From contig CM034233.1 in assembly GCA_019916065.1 (NCBI GenBank), positions 26,547,936-26,611,935 on the forward strand: a DNA stretch of 64,000 nucleotides, given 5' to 3'. The translations under genes were made by a program, and so were the position numbers. Numbering within the stretch: the first letter of the stretch is position 1; every line of letters starts with the position of its first letter. Below the pieces are notes generated by a model, which was not told where the DNA came from, did not search any database, and saw only the letters and a program-made list of their open reading frames with translations. This document shows positions 44,627 through 56,182 of this stretch, piece after piece. Source of the DNA: Vitellaria paradoxa (Eukaryota; Streptophyta; Magnoliopsida; Ericales; Sapotaceae).

Positions 44627-45340
44627 AAGAAATTAATTAAATTTAATAAATAAATGTTAAATTAAAATTTATGAAATTTAATTTAAATCATATAAAGTTA
44701 TAAATAAAGTTATTTGAGAGAGAGCGAGGGAGAAACAAAATTTAATTATTTTTATGTAATTACTTTATTTTTTTACAATAAATTTTTGTCACTTTTGTTT
44801 GCTTGGTAGCCAAAAATGACACTTTTATCAATTAATTGGTTGGAAAATGCTTTAAAATATTTATTATTTTATTTCTAAATTTTTATCACTTCCAATAAAA
44901 TGTGAAAAAAATGTCACTTTTAGTATCATTAATGTTAAATATACACTAAACAATTATTAGATATTAATATATATAATATTCACCTGATTATAAGTCATAA
45001 AAATTATAAAGATTATTCTACATATAGCATTATTTAAATTTGATTCAGTAAATTTAGTTTTAGCATTAATTTGATAACATTTTTTTATTAATACATAATT
45101 GTAATTCTTGATAATTTTTGGGAAATATTAAATTAATTAAAATAAATAAATAAATGCTAAAATAAAATTATGAAATCTAATTTAAATTGTATAAAGTGAT
45201 AAACAAAATTGTTTGAGAGAAAAATAGATAAAGAAACAAAATTTAATTATTTTTATTTAATTATTTCATCTTTTTTACAATAAATTTTTTTCACTTTTAT
45301 TGACAAATTTGGTAGCCAAACATGGCATTTTTACTGACCA
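44627..45340 (+). repeat. Spaced direct duplication, about 215 bp
   Basis: Segments 44627-44843 and 45123-45340 share the same order of blocks: 'ttaattaaa', 'atttaatttaaat', 'tataaagt', 'tttgagaga', 'aaacaaaatttaattatttt', 'acaataaattttt', then 'ttggtagccaaa'. About 280 bp of AT-rich DNA separates them. They may be two copies of one MITE family or LTR-like arms. Confidence 0.6.
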
Positions 45341-45440
45341 ATTGGTCAGCAAAAATAATAAATATATTATTATTTTTATACAAAGTTTTAGTGAACAATT
45401 AGTTGAGAAAAGTAATCTTTCAGTGACAAATTTAGGGTGT

Positions 45441-45585
45441 TAGGGTGTGTTTAGAGTAATAAAAAGTAATAAAATGAAATAAAATAAAATAAATTATAAG
45501 TTCAAAATTTGTGTAATAAGATAAAAAATAAATTATTTTTAAAAATTTTCAGCAAAATCATTGCGCAAAACAAACTCTTAATTTG
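45441..45585 (+). mobile_element. MITE, 'GGTGTGTTTAGAGTGA' family, copy 3
   Basis: Left end TTAGGGTGTGTTTAGAGTAA; right end AAACAAACTCTTAA. Interior as in copy 1. Confidence 0.65.
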
Positions 45586-45709
45586 ATTTTAAGAGTATAC
45601 AAGTCTCTATGAGTCTGGTTCACGAGTCCTGCAGGTGGTTCACAAGTTTAGAGTTTACGTTCTAAGTGTGGGCCCAATGTAACTCTTACGTTGAAAAATT
45701 CCTCATCAC

Positions 45710-45715
<6 letters not shown>

Positions 45716-45741
<26 letters not shown>
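45716..45741. repeat. (GA)n microsatellite
   Basis: About 13 GA units. Confidence 0.9.
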
Positions 45742-45743
<2 letters not shown>

Positions 45744-45946
45744 CATCATCAACCTATAATTTCAATTAATGTGACATGATGGATCAAATATATATGTGAA
45801 GTTCCATGCAGAGATTACCTTTAAAATAGTTGGAGCATTCACTATATACACAATCTATTTTCTATGATTATATATATGTAAATTACCTTCCAAGACAAAT
45901 AATGTTTATTTTCTTAACTAATGTTGTGAATCTTGATATATGCTAG

Positions 45947-46212
45947 CTAATAAGGTGGCCTATGAAGGTTATCGATCAACTCTTGACTCATATTTTGAAT
46001 CCACTTAGGATCTTTACTGCTGCTTGCAAAATGCCTTCCAATAATCTCTGACAACGGGACATCATTAATATTGTAATGATACTGCTCTTGTGGAGCAATA
46101 GTTGGTGTGGCTTCTTCTTCATTGATGTGTTCTTCGAGACCATTACCACTAATTTCCTTGCCTTTCCCTTTATCGCTTTCTAATTCCATTTTCTTTGATT
46201 TCTTCTTCGACC
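45947..46212 (-). CDS. Probable terminal exon of an unrecognised gene
   Basis: On the minus strand a strong acceptor, ttgttttccag, precedes an open frame from 46212 to a TAG at 45947-45949. The encoded C-terminal piece (about 88 residues) starts SKKKSKKMELES, has a Lys/Glu-rich charged stretch, then TPTIAPQEQYHYNINDVPLS, IIGRHFASSSKDPKWIQNMS and ends NLHRPPY. The composition is protein-like, with balanced charges and ordered polar and hydrophobic residues, and less AT-rich than the surroundings. An internal ATG at 46187-46189 could make an 80-residue protein on its own. I do not recognise the family and found no upstream exon. Confidence 0.45.
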
Positions 46213-46420
46213 CTGGAAAACAAAAGTAAATTATACATGTACCAGACAAAGGTTTTAACTAATTAAGGGTCTATTTAAATTCCTAACTTTTTTTAACAAA
46301 ATTTTAAAAAATTTTTAAATTCTTCCAATTAAGTTTTGTCAAGTGTAATTTTTACATTATATCAACACTAACTTTTTGTTTTGTTTTTGTTTTTTTGGCA
46401 CTCCAAACGTTCTCTAATTA

Positions 46421-46543
46421 AAGAAATGGTTACATATTCAAACAAAATGATATACTTATGTGTATATATATATATATATGTTTTCTAAATAAAGAAATGG
46501 TTACATATTCAAACAAAATGTGTGTGTATATATATATATATAT
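46421..46543 (+). repeat. Tandem duplication of about 62 bp
   Basis: 'taaagaaatggttacatatt' plus 'caaacaaaatg' and a (TA)n tail occurs twice in a row. Confidence 0.8.
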
Positions 46544-47699
46544 AGAAGAAATTGAACTTTGAAAGCATATGAATTAAGATATCAAGCCCGTCGATGAAAT
46601 AATTTATTCAGATGCAGAGGGATCAGGATTTGACAGATCTCCATCCGGAAAAAGATTTTTATGGTTGTGGGTAAGCTACCTGAGTGAAGTAGTTAAGGGA
46701 CTAGGTCAGCTATTTCAGTTCTGAGGAAAGAGAGGTGTAGTTGGAACTTGAGAAGGGGGCCGAACTACTTGGATTGAGTCTTGCAGACAAATCGAACTCA
46801 CGGTTTCATACCAAAAGGGTTAACTTTCTTGATGCTCTTCCAACCCATGTTAATTGACTAGTAAATACTCATGTAAAATACGGATTCTCCACCCTTTAAT
46901 TTGGTCTTAATTTTTTTTTTATACTTTTTGTCTTGTTTTTATTAAATTTATTTTTTTTCTAAAGCGATAATTTTTAAGTATATATTAATTGCATTAAAAA
47001 AATTTAAAAATGTGATATATGTTCAACATTTTAATGTAGGTTATACCAGTTAAAAAAATGTGCATATACGCAATTATACCAATCAAAAAAAGTGCACACA
47101 CACATATATAACTATGATATTATATTAATTAATATCATCAGACCAAGCAGAAGGAGAGGAAATCCCCATTAATATAATATTTCAGATAGTTTTATCCCTG
47201 ATCTAATAAAACATATATACATATGATGTATTAGTTTTAATCACTTTAGAAACAATAATTAACAGTTTTACTTTTGTTGCCCAAAAAACTGTCAAAATAA
47301 CCATTATATATTTTTTTATACATATATATGAACACAACACATGATGATCTCTCTCTCTCCCCCCCTCTTTTTGCGCCATTTCAAAGCATCCCATGTATAT
47401 TATGTTTTATTAAATAGATATAAATAATTACAACAAAATAAACATATTCAATTTTATTAACTATCAATCAAAAGAGGTTAAAATATGTATACAATCTTTA
47501 ATAAACATATAAAATTTTATAAAAAAATATTTAACAAAATGTGAGAAGAGTAAAGATTGTATTTTCATGTGAAGTGGCCAAAAAACAAATTCAATGGTTA
47601 AAAGTATCTCAAATTTAAATTTTTTAGCTTTTTATTATATAAATGACATAAGGAGTGTAAAAATGTATGTATTTAAAATTTTAAATTTTAACTACATTA

Positions 47700-47857
47700 A
47701 AATTGAATTTTTTCCATAAAAAACAAAATTTTTCATTTGATATTTTTATTTTTCATACCTTTTAAAAAGGTTTACAATATAAAAAATAATTTTAATAATT
47801 TAAAAAAGCAAAAAAAAAAAACTGAATAACTGGAAGCACTTTCCCAAACATAGGCTT
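47700..47857. mobile_element. MITE fragment, 'AACTGGAAG-TTTGG' family, copy 1
   Basis: The right end 'actgaataactggaagcact' plus 'ttcccaaacataggc' matches the right end of the element at 63244-63437. The inner parts share 'ttcatttgatatttttattttt'-type blocks. The left end is unclear. Confidence 0.5.
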
Positions 47858-47910
47858 ACTCTGTTCTAATCCTAAAAAAAGAGTGAAAACAGAAGTGAAA
47901 TGTAATAATT

Positions 47911-48064
47911 AAAGCTTCATTTGGAAAGACAAAAAATTTTAAAAATATTAAAAAATTCTAAAAATTATTTACTTTTTATTTCACTGCACGAATTATGAAC
48001 TCATAACTTATCAGACTTTATCTCATTTTATTTCACTTTTTTATCACTCCAAACACACCCTAAA
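47911..48064 (-). mobile_element. MITE, 'GGTGTGTTTAGAGTGA' family, copy 4 (inverted)
   Basis: On the minus strand it starts AGGGTGTGTTTGGAGTGATA, followed by 'aaataaaatgagataaa' as in the other copies. The far end is TTTCCAAATGAAGCTTT. Confidence 0.75.
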
Positions 48065-49490
48065 TAAAAATAAGCCAAAAAAGAGGTAGTGTACTAATTA
48101 GAAAAAATAAAAATAAAAATAAATGGAGGAAACAAAGGTGGCAAGGTGAAGTACTGTACCACTTTGGACAAATTTAAGTAATTTTAATTTCAGCTGAGAG
48201 ATATTTATGTCTACTCAAAATATCTTTAACGATCCTAATGACCAGTTTTTATTAAATAATTCCATTCTTCTCAAACTAATTAGAGTGGACCAAACAGGGT
48301 ATTCGGGGTAATTATATCTTTTTCATTCAAACAATTTAACATTTTTTTACTACTTTATTGAGTAGTTTGCACATGAATAAATTTTTTTAATTAAATTCTA
48401 TCTTAAATTTTGACATTTCAATTATGACAATTAAAATTTTAAGAATTCAATTTATTATAATTGTGAGGTTTTAATTATTATTAATTTATAATTCCATCAT
48501 TAACATATCTCATATTATAACATATCTCGTATTGTAACATATCTCGAAAGCCTAAAATTGTAACATATCTCATAAAATATAAAATGTAATTTTTTTTATT
48601 CATACTTTTTTTCTTTGAGTAAGATGGACCTGTCCACGTAAAGCTTTTAAAATAAATCACTAAATACTTGTAAGATTCCTATGATTCTATCTGTCCAACA
48701 TAAATAAAAATCCGACACTACTTAAGGCATTTTAATTGTTGTGATGTTTGCATGTGTATTAAATAATAGAAATAATCGAAAACTGATCAAAAGCCCCCAC
48801 TCCTCCGGCACCCAAAAAAAAAAAAAAGAAAAAAAAATCTTTTTCCATAATTGTTATTATATGGTCAAGATCTGATCAAAGGGTCCCATCCCAACCATAT
48901 GAGAGCAAATGGAGGAGAATTCCACAACCAGCCAATGCTTGGGAAATACACTTTTTTTTTTTTTTGTTTTCTCCCCCAAAGTTACTTGGAAAGTATGCGG
49001 GTAAAGCATGATATTCTGTTTGGTTCAAAAGAAAAAAAAGGGGGAGAAGGAAAAGAAGAAAGAAAGAAAGAAAAAAAAAAAGTCAAAACATAATCTTGGA
49101 TAGTAAGATGGAGAACAGACTACAGAGTGCAAAGGAAAGTGCTACCATTTGGAGGATTCAAAAAGCTTCTCTCATATATTCTTCCCCTCCACTTTCTCAG
49201 CAAGCAAACAAAGCAAAAGCCCAGACAAAAAGCAGGACAATACTATTCCACAAAAAAGGATACCCAGTTCGAAACTTCGAATCTTCCAAAAAAAAAAAAA
49301 AAGGCAAAAAAGTTTCCCAAATAATTAAGTTAATATTCATTTTGGCCCTTTTTACCCACTTCAAACTTTGATAAAGTTGGTAGGTGCATGGATGGATATG
49401 CCCACAAAAAAAAATGGTCCATTAACATTTCGAGGCTATCATCAGGAAGGAAAAGAAAAGGAAAGAAAATAAAATAAAATAAAATTTTAC

Positions 49491-50000
49491 CTCAACGGGG
49501 CTATGCTTTTCTGAGGTAGAACAAATCGGCAGTCTCGGGGACACCCCCAAACTGGCGAACCATCTCGGAGCACACCTTGGAGTCCCTAATACAGGAGCTG
49601 ATCTGACGCAGTAGCTCTGGCTCGTGACCCGATCCTTGAGCCAGCCGGAATAGTCGTCGAGGTGGTACTCGAGGTAGCCCGATCCATGATGGGGCGCCCG
49701 AAGCCCTTGCCGGTGACGCCGTAGGCGAAGATGATGAAGCCAAGGAGGGCGGCGACGACGAAGAACATGGCCCAGAGGTAGAGGTAGATGAGGAAGGTGT
49801 TCCGGTAGCAGGCGCCGGCGAACCCCGCGAGGGAGATGACCATGATGGACACTCCGATGACGATGACCGGCCACTGCAGGAACTTGAGGCAGTCGGTTTT
49901 GTTGGCTCGGCTGCTCAGCCATATCCCGCCGACCAGTATGGGGATTGAGAGCAGGAACGTCAGGAAGTTGAGGAGACCGATGAAGTGTGTGTGTGTGCAT
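49491..50000 (-). pseudogene. Tetraspanin (TET3/TET4-like) exon 1 with frameshifts
   Basis: Read on the minus strand, the first exon of a plant tetraspanin is spread over three frames. Membrane spans 1-3 are in one frame (IGLLNFLTFLLSIPILVGGI, SIMVISLAGFAGACYRNTF, FFVVAALLGFIIFAYGVTGK). A one-base loss after GRPIMDR shifts to YLEYHLDDYSGWLKDRV. A second loss after SQSY shifts to ISSCIRDSKVC and GGVPETADLFYLRK. An extra base there shifts back to KHSPVE before the donor GAG|GTAAAA. The start ATG (49998-50000) is also out of frame with the body, across a (CA)n run. Exon 2 (remaining Cys loop, span 4, tail) is absent nearby. GC content is far above the flanks. The intact donor argues for a DNA-level copy rather than a retrocopy. 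Indels in homopolymers could also be assembly errors. Confidence 0.85.
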
Positions 50001-51594
50001 TGGCTAATGTATGACCCTTTTTCAAAATCTGGTCATCACTCTGTAAGATGCTCTTTGCAGGGGTTAGTTTGGCATGGAAATGTTCAATGAGGATTACATG
50101 CACATGCCTTACATTCAAACTTAATTTAATAAATTAAATAAATTATTTAAAGTATGCTGGTAATTAAAAGGTCGTTTAGCAACATTGCTATTTTTCTATT
50201 TTTCTGTTTACGTTTGATTATTTATATTTTTTATTGTCATTTTTTTTCTGAAAATAAATTATCATTTTTTAAAAAAAAATTAATTGAACTTAATAAAATA
50301 TATTTCATATTAATTTAATTAATTAAATTTAATCCCATAAAAGTAAAATATATTAGATATAATTTAATTATATTATTTATTAAAAATAATTTAGTTTAAT
50401 AAAATAATTGAATAAAATAATTTATTTTAATATGATGTGACAAAAATAGATAAAGTGTTAAAATTAACAAAATGTTTAACAGAAAAACAAATGAGAATAC
50501 TTTTTTTTTTTGTTTATGCGCTTCTATTTTAATTTTCATTTTTTTGATAATAAAAAATAAAAATAAATTTAACAGATACGTTTTTATTATTAATTTTTTA
50601 AAAATTTATAAACATAAACGTTATTAAGAGGGGCCAAAATAGCCGATTGTAGCGTCATTTTTCGGAAAGCATGCAACAGTAGGGAAAGAAAAAAAAAATC
50701 AAATTACAAATATTGGAGCCAAAATATGTATCAATAAATCGCATACAAAAAAAAAAAAAAAAAACATTTCTGAAAAAACTAGTCTTGGTAAAAATATAAT
50801 AAAGATTAAATTTATTGAAGTTAATTTTTATTTTTCAACTATTACCTTGAAGGTAAAGAACATTTTGTAAAATTATTTTTATTTATGAATTTTTAAGAAT
50901 AAAATTTAAAAATAAATAAATTTTAAAAACCATACCAAACGATACGTTAAAAATTATTAGTCTTGTTAAATTTTATTTTTTCCACTTTAATCAAATTTGA
51001 CATAGATTCTTGTTTGTTTTGTCTTGTTTTATATTTATTTTTTTAATTTTAATTATATATAATTATGCAAATGAAAATAATATCTTCTCGTTTATTGGAT
51101 TCCACATTTAATGAGTTCTATGAATTCAAATAATTCAACGAAACTTTCTTTGGACTGATTATGAAGCAAAGAGAATTACGCAAAATGTTAAATGGGACAA
51201 GTACCAAGAGCCAAGGAGTGGGGAAGACTTGGTGTTGCATCTATTTTTTTATTTTTATTTTTATTAGTTTAGAATTTTCTTCCTTATTCACTTACTAACT
51301 TTTTTTTTCTTGTTTTCTTCTTTTTTTTTTTTAATTTTCAACTTTTTCTTGTATATTACGTTCTTTTTATCAAATAACAGAGCTCTTGAAATAATATCAT
51401 TTGTCTTTCTATTATTTAATCTCACACTTCCATTCGTACCTAATGATTATATATAATTGTTATTGGAAGTGCGGTAGAATTTAGGTTAGAGGGTGTGTTA
51501 GATTAGTCTTAAGGGGCTTTAATAATGAGTAATTACTTGGTTGAATTTGTGCTTTACTATTATGTGTGCCTAAAGTAGTCATTGAAACATGCTC

Positions 51595-51775
51595 ATCATC
51601 ATCCTTAATTGTTTATTACAGACCCACATATGTTTTTTACATTGAAGACAATGTGTCATTTAGGTGGGGGTATAGTTTGTATAATGAATGTTATGTGCTT
51701 TTATTTCATTTTTTTTTTTTTTTGTTTTTTTTGAAAAATTTCAAAACTTGGGCACATTTGAGACTAAATTGATTT
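51595..51775 (+). mobile_element. Trace of a Gypsy-like retrotransposon 3' end
   Basis: 'gaagacaatgtgtcatttag' followed by GTGGGGGTATAG resembles the polypurine-tract region of Athila/Tat-type Gypsy elements ('gaggacaatg...tttgggggg'). It is followed by T runs and 'aaaaatttcaaaacttggg'. No coding remnant was traced. Confidence 0.35.
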
Positions 51776-51875
51776 AGCACACTTTTGACCTTAGCATGCT
51801 CCCATTGGCATTAGATCCATGTTAGACATAAACATTGCTCTCCTACTTAGATGGCAATGGAGATTTGCAATGGAG

Positions 51876-51915
<40 letters not shown>

Positions 51916-54163
51916 AAACAAACAAAAAGCAACATGAAGGGAACTATTTTGTGCCGAGTACAATCTTGATAAAGATCATTGGTTGCCCAAGGTGGAAGGT
52001 AGAATTATATATTTAGAATGGAAATCAATTCAAACTATCAGTTCAACTTATCACAACAATACCATTACCCAAATTATCTTCATATCTTCAACATCACATA
52101 TGCCACAATACGTTTATGCATCAAAAGCCAAAATTTTCTACCCTTAGTTGCTTAATTGATGAAGAAGAAGAGGAAAAGGAGAAGCAGTGACGAAGAAATG
52201 GAGACCCATAACCCGAATACAGCTCCTTTACACTAAGAGTCAGGATCAATTCGTCATCAACCCAAACCCAGCTCTCGTAAGCTCACATTCTCAAAACACA
52301 GGAACAAACCCAACCTTAACACAAACTCTCTCAACACTTTCTATTCTTTTCTCACTTATCTGGCTTCCAGAAGAACCCATGGACGCACACACGCACACAT
52401 TCCCTTACAAGCGTGCAAAAACAGCAAGGAAAGGAGAGAAAAAGATGATCAGTGGGTGAGGGTAGGATAGATAGAATAGGTATCGAGTCAAGAGGATGAC
52501 CTTCATATCACCCAAGACTCGACAACATGCCACAAAATTTAAAAAAAGAAATCTACACAATTCAAGCTTGGAATGGTTCATGTGCATGGGAAAGAGAGGA
52601 GTAGTGTGCATGACACTGCCTTAACTACAATCGTCCACACAAGACCAAAGAGGCGTGCTCACTACAGGCTAAAGTTTCAAACTTCAATCTTTAATTTCGA
52701 TGCAAACCAATTCTAAACTGAATAATGAATAATCGAGTCAACCCACACATCGAATAATTCACAGTACATCGAAATAAAATATCCAAATCTAAAGTAAAAA
52801 TACTAAAATAATATTAAACAGAGTATAAGTCATTACAGAGATCATGATGAATAAATAAATGAATGAATAACGTATGGGTTGATTTCCACCCTTCCCTTTT
52901 TTTCTCCCTCTTTGACTTCTTCGCTTTTATTGACTATTTCTTTATTTAACTTCTTCTCTTTTACTTAATTTATCTCTTTGCTTCACAATACAATTGCCCT
53001 CAACCCTTTGCCTTGCTTATACAAGCAAATTATGTTGCTTTTTGGTGAACATTGTTTTGGCCCTACCAATATAGGCCTTTCATGGCTATGCGGATTGGTA
53101 TTTGGTTGGTGGAATGATTAATGTATAGATTAAATATGATATGGGGCTAATTTTTGTGTATTATTATTATTATTATTATTATTGTTATTATTATTATGGG
53201 TGAATTACGGATTGAAATAAGAGAAATTTTTTTGACAAAAAATAATCTTAAACTTCTAAATTTTAACAGAAAATAATATAGAAAATAAAAGGTGTACAAT
53301 AATACATTCCCTAAGTATTGTATATTCTCATTTTTGTGGAATAAAGAGTCCATTTTGGACACTATTTCTGATGTAATTTGCCAACACTAAACATGGGACA
53401 ATTGTATATAAACACTCTTTAGCAGCCATACTTCATGCCATTGCTTTTTTTTTCTTTTCTTTTTTTTTTATTTAATACCTATTGGTGTTCTAGAATCAAG
53501 TGCTTGTTTCCTCCAATTGTTCAATAGTTAATTCTTTATTTTTTGCCAACTTAGAATATCGGGTGTTACATAAAAATACCCAAATACAATCAATAATCGC
53601 AAAATAATTTACTATAAACTTGTTAAAAATAAATTTAAAACAAAATATAGCGAAACAAAACACAAAGAAAAGGGGACCATGTCAATCCCAAATCAATTTG
53701 TCATATTTTAATATTTTTACTATAAGAGTATAAAAAAATCAATTTTTTTTCCTCATTATGATTAATGTGTTTTCTCTTTCTCATTACAGCCCCTATAATT
53801 GCAATTACTTGCGGTTCTCTTTTACATATTTGGTTTGGTATTACCTTGTAAACACGGCACAATATTAGTGGGTAATCTGAAGTTTTTGGTGAACACTTGC
53901 TCATATGCTGAAGCATTGTGATCTTGGTAATGCCACGTACGAATTTTTTTTTCAATGTCATCATAAATAATTGACAGATGTTTCGAATTAAAGGCTTGTC
54001 CTAGATATTGGCCAACACATTATTTATTAATACAGATAAGCATGAGCACGAGGTGTGAAGTCTGTGCCTTTGGAGTTTTCAATTAAAAATACGGAAATAC
54101 TTACGTTAGTCACCATTGACTGATGTTAATGTGAATTCCATGTGTATCCACACATATTATATA

Positions 54164-54311
54164 TCAGTTTAGAGTGACAAAGAGGGAGATAAAATGAGAT
54201 AAATTATAAATTCGTTACTCGTACAGTAAAATAGAAAATAGATAATTTTTAAAGTTTTTCAATATTTTTCATTATTTTCATAATTTTTTTGTCACCCCAA
54301 GCGGAACTATA
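54164..54311 (+). mobile_element. MITE, 'GGTGTGTTTAGAGTGA' family, copy 5
   Basis: Left end CAGTTTAGAGTGACAAAG; right end TGTCACCCCAAGCGGAACT. Interior 'agataaaatgagataaatta' and 'cagtaaaatagaaaatagat' as in the family. Confidence 0.7.
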
Positions 54312-55436
54312 ATATTCCTCTTCAAAATATTATTATTGTGAGTATTTTTTTTTTTTTTTTACGTCTCGTGAAGATATTGCCTATTTTGATACTATGTTTA
54401 CTTGCTAAATTATTTTAGGGGGGATTGAATTATTTTTTATTAAATTAACTTTAGTTCTGTGTTTGATTTGTAATATTGGAACTCCAAACGACACTACTTA
54501 TCCCATAAAATAAGGGATAAGTAATACTATAGGGATGGTTGTATTACATATCCCCCATTCCCAAATTTATTTTTCTCCAAAATTTAAAGGTTTTAAATTA
54601 TTTTTTATTATTTCTCATGTTAAATCACATCTTTTATTTCATTTTATATCTCATCAATCAAATACTAAAAAAAATAATCTCACATAAAAAATTAATTCTC
54701 ATATTATATTCAATCACATATATTATCTTATGATATTACTTATACCTTGTCGTCCAGTTCTCCAAATCAAACATTGTCCGAATGTATGCATTCGTATATT
54801 ATACGTTGGCCTCTATTTCTTGGATATCAAGGAGTGAAATTTAGGTGATGAATTTGGAATGAGATGCGAGCATTTTATCTAAAATAAATTTGTCAAAAAT
54901 TGTGCATGCATCACAAAAGAGGGTTAGGTATACAATATTGTTTCGGTCAAATTTTAAACTAATTGAATTAATAAGACATTTTTTTTAATTATTTTTTTAA
55001 TTAACTGAACCAACCAAAAGATAAAAGAAAACTAAAACCAAAAAAATTGGTGCGGTTTTAAACCAAATATTTTTTTAACCAAAAAAGAAGTACTGAATTA
55101 TAAAAGATTACAAATATATTTAATTGAATTATGACTTTAGGTAATCCTAATGTATTATGGTACATCTTGCAAATATATATTATGTTTTTAGAGTACATAA
55201 AATTAAATATATAAAATAAAATATAATTTAATGTAAGAAAATTATAAACGTCAAATTTTCAATCAGTTCAATCGTAAAAAGTTTTTAAATTGACTAAAAA
55301 TTATTTATTTTTTGAAAAATATAAATTAAATCCAACCGATTAAACAAAATTACCAAATCCTTTTGAATAAATTCGATTGATAGGTTCTATTTTTTTTGTT
55401 TTCCTTTAATTTAGTCAAATTTTGCTCATATTATCA

Positions 55437-55579
55437 GGGTATTTGATTGGCTAAAAAAAATGATAAAACAAAAATTTTAATTCAAATGTGATATATACCG
55501 AAATTGAATTAAAAAATTAATAAAAATTAATAAAAATTAATAAATTTAATTAATTTTATCCAATCAAACACCAAACACC
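55437..55579. mobile_element. MITE, 'GGGTGTTTGATTGG' family, copy 1
   Basis: Left end GGGTATTTGATTGGCTAAAA; the right end, reverse-complemented, reads GTGTTTGATTGGATAAAA. 143 bp, with a threefold 'aataaaaatt' repeat inside. Confidence 0.65.
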
Positions 55580-55977
55580 TGTTACGTGATTTATAGCACC
55601 AGCACTTCGAAAGATAACAATACCTCGGTGACGAGGGTGAAAAGAATAATAATAAAAGAACCACAACAATTTTAGGTGCAAGTCTAACTTGTAACTTCAT
55701 TATATGGTGACAGGGATTGATGCTGTGTACAAGGACGTTTACCAAAACTCCAACTAATTAACAACCCTTGAAATTTATATATATATATATATACATATAT
55801 GTATGTACGTATTTTTGTAGCTGGCCTGGCTTGAAATATATCTCTCCTTAAATCTGCACGGCCCGAGCCACCAACACGTAAAGAGGACAAACCATATACT
55901 TGAATTTTGAATTGATTAACCATTCCACAAGTTAAACTAGTCAATCAAGAAGCTTATAAATAAATTGATCTCGTGGG

Positions 55978-56182
55978 CATGCATATATATATATATATAT
56001 ATATATGTATGCATGTTTAATTCATTCTTTGTATATATAAAGAAGATTATAAGGAAATTGATCTTGTGGGAATTCATTCTTTGTATATATAAAGAAGATT
56101 ATAAGGAAACTGATCTTGTGGGCATGCATATATATATATATATATGTGTGTGTGTGTATGCATGTTTAATTCATTCTTTGTA
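55978..56182 (+). repeat. Nested tandem duplication with TA/TG microsatellites
   Basis: A 52-bp unit, 'aattcattctttgtatatat' through 'tgatcttgtggg', occurs at 56018-56069 and 56070-56121, and its start again at 56167. The flanking block 'gcatgcatatata...gtatgcatg' is also present on both sides. Confidence 0.85.

Larger units (their letters stand above)
46560..49420. other. Gene-free stretch downstream of the tetraspanin fragment
   Basis: Searched by eye on the minus strand for a tetraspanin second exon (Cys-Cys-Lys-Pro-Pro motif and last membrane span); nothing found. It contains MITE copies (47700-47857, 47911-48064), a fourfold 'taacatatctc' repeat (48504-48573) and several poly-A tracts. 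Confidence 0.5.
50101..55430. other. Long gene-free stretch with retroelement traces
   Basis: AT-rich. It includes a long A tract (about 51876-51914), an (ATT)n tract (53160-53197) and a Gypsy-like end trace at 51595-51700. The open frames here are short and of simple composition. The frame at 52187-52459 shows no protein family. Confidence 0.5.

Noticed and set aside
46740..46860. tRNA-like stretch
   Set aside because: A 'tcgaactcacggtttcata' loop-like string was noticed, but no cloverleaf could be drawn.
52187..52459. 90-residue open frame
   Set aside because: Low-complexity Thr/His composition, no start context or homology, in a retroelement-like area.
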